In this document: one piece after another, positions 43,676 through 49,480 of the stretch
How the letters are laid out: each line of letters starts with the position of its first letter
Numbering within the stretch: the first letter of the stretch is position 1
The notes under the pieces: model-generated
Database searches by the model: none
What the model saw: the letters and a program-made list of their open reading frames with translations, nothing else
Told to the model about the DNA's origin: nothing
Program-made: the position numbers and the translations under genes
Assembly: GCF_000348685.1 (NCBI RefSeq)
Contig: NZ_ANLA01000015.1
Location: 62,001-126,000, forward strand
Direction of reading: 5' to 3'
Length of the DNA: 64,000 bases
Source of the DNA: Xanthomarina gelatinilytica
GTDB lineage: Bacteria; Bacteroidota; Bacteroidia; Flavobacteriales; Flavobacteriaceae

Positions 43676-44440
43676 ATAATTATACACATTCACCCAAAAT
43701 ACCAACATTTAAGTAAAGCTTTACAAGCTGTTGTTACAGATTTTGAAACCTCCGGAAAAGAGATAACCGTAGGTCAAAGAAACGTTATCAAACAGTTTGA
43801 AGCAGGTGGAGAGTCCATTAATGTCAAGTCGTTTAAAATACCAAATGGTTTTAATGGTTTTGTGTACAAATACCTTAGGAAATCGAAAGCCAAGCGCTCT
43901 TTTGAATATGCCAATAAGCTGATGGCTTGCAATATTTTAACACCTTTTCCCATTGCTTATGTAGAAAACACCAATGTGTTTGGTCTTAAAACCAGTTATT
44001 ATATAAGCAAGCAGGTTGATTACGATTTTGATTTTAGGGAATTAATTCACAAGCCTTTATTTCCCAACAGAAAAAGGATTCTGCAACAGTTTACGGAATT
44101 CACCTTTCAGTTACACGAAAACAACATCAATTTTTTAGACCATTCTCCTGGGAACACTTTAATTGTTGAAAAACCTGATAATCGTTACGATTTTTATTTA
44201 ATCGATTTAAACAGGATGCGTTTTGAAACCATGGATTTTAATAAACGCATGCATAATTTCAGACGTTTATGGTTGTCTAAAACCATGATAAAAATTATGT
44301 CTGAAACCTATTCAAAGTTATACCATAAAACAAGTGAGGAAACCTATGCTTTGATGTTAAAACACAGTCGGGCTTTTCAAAAGAAAATAAATTCCAAAAA
44401 ACTACGTCGTTCAGGAAGAAAGATGAGGTTTAAATCATAA
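43676..44440 (+). CDS. Lipopolysaccharide (Kdo/WaaP-type) kinase, start codon not canonical
   Basis: The conserved coding frame runs from after the TAA at 43643 to the TAA at 44440. The kinase-type N-terminus reads IIIHIHPKYQHLSKALQAVV, followed by VKSFKIPNGFNGFVYKYLRKSKAKRSFEYANKL, the ATP-lobe text with a VKSF lysine. The catalytic loop is LDHSPGNTLI (D and N five residues apart) and the metal motif is IDLNRMRF. This is the Kdo/WaaP kinase family, which phosphorylates inner-core sugars. No ATG, GTG, TTG or CTG exists in frame from 43646 to 43861. The first, GTG at 43862, would remove about 60 conserved residues. The start shown (ATA at 43676) is a guess; ATT at 43679 and ACG at 43670 are alternatives. 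Confidence 0.75.
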   Translation: MIIHIHPKYQHLSKALQAVVTDFETSGKEITVGQRNVIKQFEAGGESINVKSFKIPNGFNGFVYKYLRKSKAKRSFEYANKLMACNILTPFPIAYVENTNVFGLKTSYYISKQVDYDFDFRELIHKPLFPNRKRILQQFTEFTFQLHENNINFLDHSPGNTLIVEKPDNRYDFYLIDLNRMRFETMDFNKRMHNFRRLWLSKTMIKIMSETYSKLYHKTSEETYALMLKHSRAFQKKINSKKLRRSGRKMRFKS

Positions 44441-44450
44441 AAAAGTGAGC

Positions 44451-45266
44451 TTACACAGCTACACCATACTCACGTAAGGCATCGTTTAAAGAGGTCTTTT
44501 TGTTGGTACTTTCTTTACGTTTTCCAATAATCAAGGCGCAAGGCACTTGAAACTCTCCTGCCTTGAACTTTTTAGTGTAGCTTCCGGGAATTACTACAGA
44601 TCTTGCTGGAATAACACCTTTGGTTTCCACTGGTTCATCTCCAGTAACATCTATAATTTTTGTACTCATGGTTAAAACCACATTGGCGCCTAAAACGGCC
44701 TCTTCTTCCACTTTTACACCTTCAACCACAATACAGCGCGACCCTATAAATGCACCATCTTCAATAATTACAGGAGCCGCTTGCAAAGGCTCCAAAACAC
44801 CACCAATACCAACACCACCAGAAAGATGGACGTTTTTGCCAATTTGTGCACAACTTCCAACAGTTGCCCAAGTGTCTACCATGGTACCTTCATCTACATA
44901 AGCACCAATATTTACATAACTTGGCATCATGATCACACCTTTTGAAATGTAAGCACCATGTCTTGCTACAGCATGAGGTACCACACGAATGCCTTTGTCT
45001 GCATAACCGGTTTTTAAAGGGATTTTATCATGATACTCAAAAATACCCACTTCAAAAGTTTCCATTTTTTGTATTGGAAAATACAATACCACAGCTTTTT
45101 TTACCCATTCGTTTACTTGCCAACCTTTACTTGTAGGTTCGGCAACCCTTAGAGTGCCTTCATCCAAAAGGTCTATAACACTTCTTATGCTGTCTATGGT
45201 TATTTTATCGGTTAACAAGCTTCGGTCATTCCAAGCATTTTCTATTATTTGCTGTAGTTGTTTCAT
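44451..45266 (-). CDS. dapD: 2,3,4,5-tetrahydropyridine-2,6-dicarboxylate N-succinyltransferase
   Basis: Succinylates tetrahydrodipicolinate in the diaminopimelate pathway, using succinyl-CoA. The 271 residues are full length and start MKQLQQIIENAWNDRSLL. A left-handed beta helix of hexapeptide repeats follows from about residue 100 (RHGAYISKGVIMMPSYVNIGAYVDEG, TWATVGSCAQIGKNVHLSGGVGIGG). Then come the IIEDGAFIGSRCIVVEGV repeats and the C-terminal YTKKFKAGEFQVPCALIIGKR. The strong similarity of these blocks to proteobacterial DapD makes the call secure. It links to lysA at 1.5 kb through the pathway, not by position. Confidence 0.96.
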   Translation of the reverse strand: MKQLQQIIENAWNDRSLLTDKITIDSIRSVIDLLDEGTLRVAEPTSKGWQVNEWVKKAVVLYFPIQKMETFEVGIFEYHDKIPLKTGYADKGIRVVPHAVARHGAYISKGVIMMPSYVNIGAYVDEGTMVDTWATVGSCAQIGKNVHLSGGVGIGGVLEPLQAAPVIIEDGAFIGSRCIVVEGVKVEEEAVLGANVVLTMSTKIIDVTGDEPVETKGVIPARSVVIPGSYTKKFKAGEFQVPCALIIGKRKESTNKKTSLNDALREYGVAV

Positions 45267-45288
45267 AATTGTTTTAATAGTGTTTTCG

Positions 45289-45296
45289 CAAAGATA
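45289..45296 (-). promoter_or_regulatory. dapD -7 box on the minus strand (TATCTTTG)
   Basis: The minus strand reads TATCTTTG 22 bases before the dapD ATG at 45266, an exact TAnnTTTG match. Confidence 0.55.
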
Positions 45297-45380
45297 ATCC
45301 TATAATTGAAATCTCTAAAGTTATTCAAATAAAAACCCATTTAGAAGCCTACAGAAAACCACGAATTAAAAAGAGTTGGC

Positions 45381-45409
45381 TTGTCATGTCTTTTTAAATG
45401 TTAACTTTG
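45381..45409 (+). promoter_or_regulatory. ruvX promoter (TTG, 18 bases, TAACTTTG)
   Basis: A -7 box TAACTTTG at 45402-45409 with TTG at 45381-45383 upstream. The ATG of ruvX begins at 45414, only four bases after the -7 box, so the transcript would begin at or next to the start codon. Confidence 0.6.
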
Positions 45410-45413
45410 TCTC

Positions 45414-45824
45414 ATGGGAAGAATTTTGGCCATAGATTTTGGGAAAGTGAAAACAGGAATAGCTGTTACAGATGAATTGCAACTTATTGCATCTGGTCTT
45501 GAAACAGTTGCCACAAAAGATTTGATTACCTTTTTAAAAAACTACACAGCTACAGAACAAGTGGAGTTATTTGTAGTAGGTGAGCCCAAACAAATGAATA
45601 ATGAACCTTCTGAAAGTGAGGCTCTCATCATTCCGTTTCTTGAAAAATTAACAAAAGCGTTCCCTAAAATTCCAATTGAAAGAGTTGATGAAAGATTTAC
45701 TTCAAAAATGGCTTTTCAAACCATGATAGATAGTGGTTTGTCGAAAAAGAAACGTAAAAATAAAGCTCTGTTAGATGAGATAAGTGCTACCTTAATCCTT
45801 CAAAGTTACCTGTATTCCAAATAA
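45414..45824 (+). CDS. ruvX: Putative Holliday junction resolvase (YqgF/RuvX family)
   Basis: 136 residues with an RNase H-like fold: MGRILAIDFGKVKTGIAVTD with the first catalytic Asp (D8) and KTG loop. The second motif is VELFVVGEPKQMNN (Glu at the second site), and the third is IERVDERFTSKMA near residue 90, with a final Asp in LLDEISATLILQSYL. YqgF is essential in several bacteria and in E. coli is linked to 16S rRNA 5'-end maturation, so the resolvase name is by tradition. The promoter position suggests a leaderless mRNA. It is divergent from dapD. Confidence 0.93.
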   Translation: MGRILAIDFGKVKTGIAVTDELQLIASGLETVATKDLITFLKNYTATEQVELFVVGEPKQMNNEPSESEALIIPFLEKLTKAFPKIPIERVDERFTSKMAFQTMIDSGLSKKKRKNKALLDEISATLILQSYLYSK

Positions 45825-45944
45825 AAACAGCCTTAAACCTCCTTTAAACAGTGCATTTTACCGATTATATTTGCAGGTTTATTCAATTTGTCGTTATTTA
45901 ATTTCAGTTTAACTAAATCTTTTAATTCACATTTATCGCAAGTA

Positions 45945-45952
45945 TATATTTG
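45945..45952 (+). promoter_or_regulatory. Bacteroidota -7 box TATATTTG
   Basis: An exact TAnnTTTG match 28 bases before the ATG at 45981. It lies inside an upstream in-frame extension from 45888, which is therefore not translated. Confidence 0.55.
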
Positions 45953-45980
45953 CTTCATAATAATCCCAATTACGAAACTT

Positions 45981-46574
45981 ATGAAACATTACTACTTATT
46001 TTTATTGACGGCATTGACTGTGTTTGGTTTTAACCAGGCCAATGCACAATTTTGTCCTCCAACTGGTTTTACAAACGGATCATCCTTGTACTTTTTTTAC
46101 AGTCCTAGTGGACCAACATGTGGTGAAAGACCAACAACGGTTATGGTTGGAACCAGTGAATTCAATTTGATGGTTTGTGAAAGCGCTTATGCCATTTACG
46201 ATTTAACCTCTGGAAGCCCTATAGCAAATATCAATTATTTTGTGGCCGATTTTGGCGTGGGAACCTGTGAGTATACCAATGGCGATTTAACACAGGAAAC
46301 CTTATCCATTGGCGAAGTGGACCAAGTGGTGAAATCCACGAAGGTTTTTCCTAATCCGTTGGTCTCCAGCAACAGCATTCATTTGATGTTTGGTTCCTAT
46401 TTAAGTGGAACAGCGAGTATGTACGATATTACTGGTAAAAAAGTACTTAGCTTGAATATAGATAATGTAAGCCGAAAGGAAATAAACGCATCTGCGTTAA
46501 CTAATGGTGTTTACTTGCTTAAAATAGAAGCAGGATCTTCTACCATAACCAAGAAAGTGATTATAATGAAATAA
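45981..46574 (+). CDS. Small secreted protein with T9SS type A sorting domain
   Basis: 197 residues from MKHYYLFLLTALTVFGFNQ with a signal peptide ending ANAQ at about residue 23. The mature part (about 24-115) starts FCPPTGFTNGSSLYFFYSPS and has four cysteines, likely two disulfides; I do not recognise it. The last 75 residues are the type A sorting domain: STKVFPNPLVSSNSI, ASMYDITGKKVL, LTNGVYLLKIEAG and KKVIIMK. It is exported by T9SS, possibly a short surface or released protein. It is a single gene with its own promoter and terminator. Confidence 0.85.
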   Translation: MKHYYLFLLTALTVFGFNQANAQFCPPTGFTNGSSLYFFYSPSGPTCGERPTTVMVGTSEFNLMVCESAYAIYDLTSGSPIANINYFVADFGVGTCEYTNGDLTQETLSIGEVDQVVKSTKVFPNPLVSSNSIHLMFGSYLSGTASMYDITGKKVLSLNIDNVSRKEINASALTNGVYLLKIEAGSSTITKKVIIMK

Positions 46575-46597
46575 CAGCTTTAAGCTTTTTTAAATAG

Positions 46598-46629
46598 AAA
46601 CTCCTTTTCAATTGAAAAGGAGTTTTTTT
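46598..46629 (+). terminator. Rho-independent terminator
   Basis: A perfect palindrome at 46598-46625 (14-base-pair stem, core CTCCTTTTCAATTG) followed by a T run to 46629. It is 24 bases after the secreted-protein stop codon. The same hairpin recurs at 47183. Confidence 0.9.
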
Positions 46630-46881
46630 ATGTCCATCAGTTTAATTTCAAATAGACTGAAAATATTAAAAAAAACAAGTATTGCATACCAATGGAAAAT
46701 CTCTTAGGAACATGTTTTTAAGCTGTTTGCCAATTTGTTGCGAGTATTGATTTATCGATAAAAAACCAATTGTAAAGGTTTATGGGCAGTACGTTTGTCG
46801 ATGAAACACATGCCTTTATCATATCATCGATTATACGTTGGCTTTCAACAAATTTATTCTTTTTATACCGTTTGTCGAATA

Positions 46882-46889
46882 TATATTTG
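46882..46889 (+). promoter_or_regulatory. Bacteroidota -7 box TATATTTG
   Basis: An exact TAnnTTTG match 26 bases before the ATG at 46916, identical in text and similar in spacing to the box of the neighbouring gene at 45945. Confidence 0.55.
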
Positions 46890-46915
46890 TCCTGTCACAA
46901 GAAAACAATTACGAC

Positions 46916-47158
46916 ATGAAACCATTTTTGATTTTAATTTTTGTAGCCCTTTTAAGTACATTTAATAGTCATGCACAAAACCAAGTTGAGACACAACCTG
47001 TTATAACAGAAGTTGTTTTGAATGCAGCTACTGTTCATGAGGATGATGCAAACAATGTTGCTGCAAAAAAGAAAGATATCTTAAATGCGAAAATCAATTC
47101 CAAATTAAAAGGCGAAGTAGATCTGTTCTTTATTGCCGATAAAAGCAAAATGTGCTAA
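46916..47158 (+). CDS. Small exported protein of unknown function
   Basis: 80 residues from MKPFLILIFVALLSTFNSHA, a classical signal peptide cut after about residue 21. The mature part is about 59 residues with an acidic front (VHEDDANN) and a lysine-rich helix (AAKKKDILNAKINSKLKGEVD), ending DKSKMC. A single C-terminal cysteine could mediate dimers. I do not recognise a family. It has its own promoter and a terminator with the same sequence as the upstream gene's. An in-frame upstream extension is rejected because it contains the promoter. Confidence 0.6.
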   Translation: MKPFLILIFVALLSTFNSHAQNQVETQPVITEVVLNAATVHEDDANNVAAKKKDILNAKINSKLKGEVDLFFIADKSKMC

Positions 47159-47182
47159 TATTCTTTTTATAAATTCGAGGTT

Positions 47183-47215
47183 AAAACTCCTTTTCAATTG
47201 AAAAGGAGTTTTTTT
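47183..47215 (+). terminator. Rho-independent terminator, copy of the one at 46598
   Basis: The same 28-base palindrome core and T tail as at 46598, now 24 bases after the stop of the small exported protein gene. Confidence 0.9.
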
Positions 47216-47236
47216 ATATATCTAAATTAAAGATTG

Positions 47237-47244
47237 TATTTTTG
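47237..47244 (+). promoter_or_regulatory. def promoter -7 box TATTTTTG
   Basis: An exact TAnnTTTG match 25 bases before the peptide deformylase ATG at 47270. Confidence 0.5.
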
Positions 47245-47269
47245 CAGTGAATTTTTCAAAAAACATAAA

Positions 47270-47860
47270 ATGATATTACCTATTGTAGCCTATGGCGATC
47301 CTGTGTTAAAGAAATTGGGAGAAGAGATCAACAAAGATTATCCAAACCTAAAGGAGCTTATAGATAACATGTACGAAACCATGGATGGTGCTTATGGTGT
47401 TGGATTGGCTGCACCACAAATTGGGCTGCCAATAAGGTTGTTTATTGTTGACACCTCTCCTTTTGCTGAAGACGAAGCTTTGTCTCCAGAAGAACAAAAA
47501 GAACTAAAAGCTTTTAAGCGTACCTTTATAAACGCACAAATAATAAATGAAGAAGGTGATGAATGGGCTTTTAATGAAGGTTGTTTAAGCATTCCAGACG
47601 TGAGGGAAGATGTTTTTAGAAAACCTACCATCACCATCACATATGTTGATGAAAACTTTGAAAAACATACCGAAACCTTTACAGGATTAATTGCTAGGGT
47701 TATTCAGCATGAATACGATCATATAGAAGGGATTTTGTTTACAGATAAACTATCCACCTTAAAAAAACGTTTAATAAAAGGAAAACTGGCCAACATTTCC
47801 AAAGGAAAAATTAGTGTGGATTACAGAATGCGTTTTCCTAACCAAAAAAAGAAACGATAA
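47270..47860 (+). CDS. def: Peptide deformylase
   Basis: Removes the formyl group from the N-terminal methionine of new proteins. 196 residues from MILPIVAYGDPVLKKLGEEI. All three motifs are present: GVGLAAPQIG (motif 1), EGCLSIPDVRE (motif 2, metal-binding Cys) and QHEYDHIEGILF (motif 3, HEYDH metal ligands and catalytic Glu). The start at 47270 is chosen because an upstream in-frame codon at 47234 overlaps the promoter. An insertion of about 20 residues (FAEDEALSPEEQKELKAF) between motifs 1 and 2 is common in Bacteroidota PDF. It lies 53 bases before the DUF5606 gene and is likely cotranscribed. Confidence 0.95.
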   Translation: MILPIVAYGDPVLKKLGEEINKDYPNLKELIDNMYETMDGAYGVGLAAPQIGLPIRLFIVDTSPFAEDEALSPEEQKELKAFKRTFINAQIINEEGDEWAFNEGCLSIPDVREDVFRKPTITITYVDENFEKHTETFTGLIARVIQHEYDHIEGILFTDKLSTLKKRLIKGKLANISKGKISVDYRMRFPNQKKKR

Positions 47861-47913
47861 TATTTGTTTTAATATATCAAACGTAGCATATTTGCGCTCC
47901 TTAAAAAGTAATT

Positions 47914-48333
47914 ATGAGTTTAGAAAAAGTATTAGCCATTTCGGGAAAACCAGGATTGTATAAGTTAATTACACAAACACGTGGTGGATTTATTGCAGAA
48001 TCTTTATTGGATAAAAAAAGACTATCTGTAAACATTCATCAAAACGTAAGCGTGTTAAGTGAAATCGCTATCTATACCTTAACCGAAGAAGTGCCTTTAC
48101 GCGAGGTTTTTAAAAAGATTAAAGAAAAAGAAAACGGAAACCAAACACCAATCAATCATAAAGATAGTAAAGAGGCTTTGGAAGAATATTTCTTTGAAGT
48201 TTTGCCAGATTATGACGAAGATCGCGTGTATGCAAGCGATATCAAAAAAGTGGTGCAATGGTATAATTTACTTCATAAACACGATATGTTGGACTTTGAG
48301 GTAGATGAAACTGTTTCCAACGAAGAAGAATAA
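47914..48333 (+). CDS. DUF5606 domain protein
   Basis: 139 residues: MSLEKVLAISGKPGLYKLIT, GGFIAESLLDKKRLSVN, SVLSEIAIYTLTEEVPL, then EVLPDYDEDRVYASDIKKVVQWYNLLH. These blocks are the DUF5606 pattern found across Bacteroidota, often beside def and mazG as here. An RNA- or protein-binding small beta domain plus a helical tail is plausible but unproven. It lies between def and mazG on the same strand. A near-consensus box (CATATTTG) at 47887 could give an extra start of transcription. Confidence 0.85.
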   Translation: MSLEKVLAISGKPGLYKLITQTRGGFIAESLLDKKRLSVNIHQNVSVLSEIAIYTLTEEVPLREVFKKIKEKENGNQTPINHKDSKEALEEYFFEVLPDYDEDRVYASDIKKVVQWYNLLHKHDMLDFEVDETVSNEEE

Positions 48334-48362
48334 TAAGCATATACCAATTTTAAATCACAATT

Positions 48363-48392
48363 AAAAATCTAGCCATCATGCTGGATTTTTTT
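48363..48392 (+). terminator. Rho-independent terminator
   Basis: An 11-base-pair stem (48363-48373 with 48380-48390, one U-G pair), a six-base loop and a T tail. It is 30 bases after the DUF5606 stop. It contains the ATG at 48378, which is therefore not the mazG start. Confidence 0.75.
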
Positions 48393-48449
48393 GTTTTTGC
48401 AAATCCAGTAAATCCCTTTAAATATTGTAATTTTATCAAAACATCACAC

Positions 48450-49223
48450 ATGAACTCCAGAGAAGACCAACTAAAAGCTTTCGATCGTTTATTGACCATC
48501 ATGGACGAATTAAGGGAACAATGTCCTTGGGACCGGAAACAAACCATGCAAAGTTTAAGACACCTTACCATTGAAGAAACATATGAGCTTGGGGATGCCA
48601 TTCTGGACAACGATTTAAACGAAGTAAAAAAAGAACTTGGTGATGTCCTCTTGCATATAGTGTTTTACTCTAAAATAGGAAGTGAAACCAAGCATTTTGA
48701 TATTGCAGATGTTTGTAACACTATTTGCGACAAATTAATTGACAGACATCCACATATATATAGTGATGTTGTGGTTGAAGATGAAGAGGACGTTAAGCGT
48801 AATTGGGAAAAATTAAAGCTGAAGGAAGGCAAAACCAGCGTATTGGAAGGAGTTCCAAAGAGTTTGCCTGCTCTGGTAAAGGCCAACAGAATTCAAGATA
48901 AAGTGGCTGGCGTAGGTTTTGATTGGGAACAGTCAAACCAAGTTTGGGAAAAAGTAGAGGAGGAGCTAAATGAGTTTAAGCAGGAGGTCCAAAAAGGTGA
49001 TAAAGAAGCCATGGAAAATGAATTTGGAGATGTGTTGTTTTCTATGGTAAATTATGCCAGGTTTTTAAAAATCAATCCTGAAAATGCTCTGGAACGAACC
49101 AATAAAAAGTTTTCAAAACGGTTTCAATATCTAGAAGCGAAAGCAAAGACTTTAAAAAAAGATTTAAAAGACATGACCTTATCTGAAATGGATGTATTTT
49201 GGGAAGAAGCTAAAAAAAAGTAA
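48450..49223 (+). CDS. mazG: Nucleoside triphosphate pyrophosphohydrolase MazG
   Basis: Hydrolyses NTPs and dNTPs to the monophosphate, cleaning the nucleotide pool. 257 residues from MNSREDQLKAFDRLLTIMDE. It has the two tandem MazG domains: first WDRKQTMQSLRHLTIEETYELGDAI with DVLLHIVFYSKIG, then VEEELNEFKQEVQKGD with EFGDVLFSMVNYARFL, including the metal-binding ExxE and DxxH/N acids. An in-frame ATG at 48378 is rejected because it falls inside the terminator of the preceding gene. It converges with the DUF349 gene. Confidence 0.94.
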   Translation: MNSREDQLKAFDRLLTIMDELREQCPWDRKQTMQSLRHLTIEETYELGDAILDNDLNEVKKELGDVLLHIVFYSKIGSETKHFDIADVCNTICDKLIDRHPHIYSDVVVEDEEDVKRNWEKLKLKEGKTSVLEGVPKSLPALVKANRIQDKVAGVGFDWEQSNQVWEKVEEELNEFKQEVQKGDKEAMENEFGDVLFSMVNYARFLKINPENALERTNKKFSKRFQYLEAKAKTLKKDLKDMTLSEMDVFWEEAKKK

Positions 49224-49480
49224 TAAATTTTAAATCTTGTAATCCAAAATAACATCCTGTGCGTATATATAGTAATTGAATGGCACTTATATATCATAAG
49301 TAGTAGATTAATAGCTTAAATTCTTACCTTTTAAAGGTCATTCAAAAAAATAAGTAGGTTATTTTTTAGTTGGGAAAAAAATAACTGTTTAGTTAGTTTA
49401 GTTAGATTAAATCCTATTTGCCAAATAAGTTTTCTTATTTTGAACAAATAGGATTTAATGTTTTTAGTTGCCTTATAGAT
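49224..49480. other. Convergent intergenic stretch with a long hairpin
   Basis: AT-rich, with a direct repeat 'GTTTAGTTA' near 49387 and the branched hairpin at 49407-49458. No coding frame is supported. Confidence 0.5.
49407..49458. terminator. Long hairpin, probable bidirectional terminator
   Basis: TTAAATCCTATTTG (49407-49420) pairs perfectly with CAAATAGGATTTAA (49445-49458). Inside the loop AAATAAG (49423-49429) pairs with CTTATTT (49434-49440) around a TTTT loop. It lies between convergent mazG and the DUF349 gene. Confidence 0.65.

Larger units (their letters stand above)
46575..46915. other. Intergenic stretch of about 340 bases
   Basis: It holds a rho-independent terminator near its left end and a promoter near its right end. 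Between them is AT-rich sequence with no coding frame I would support. Two copies of CGTTTGTCGA (46792-46801 and 46869-46878) and other TCGAT-containing words suggest possible regulator sites. Confidence 0.5.

Noticed and set aside
45888-45980. N-terminal extension of the T9SS type A protein
   Set aside because: The segment contains the -7 promoter box, and a signal peptide starts exactly at 45981.
48378-48449. N-terminal extension of mazG from the ATG at 48378
   Set aside because: This ATG is inside the hairpin terminator of the upstream gene, and the extension is not MazG-like.
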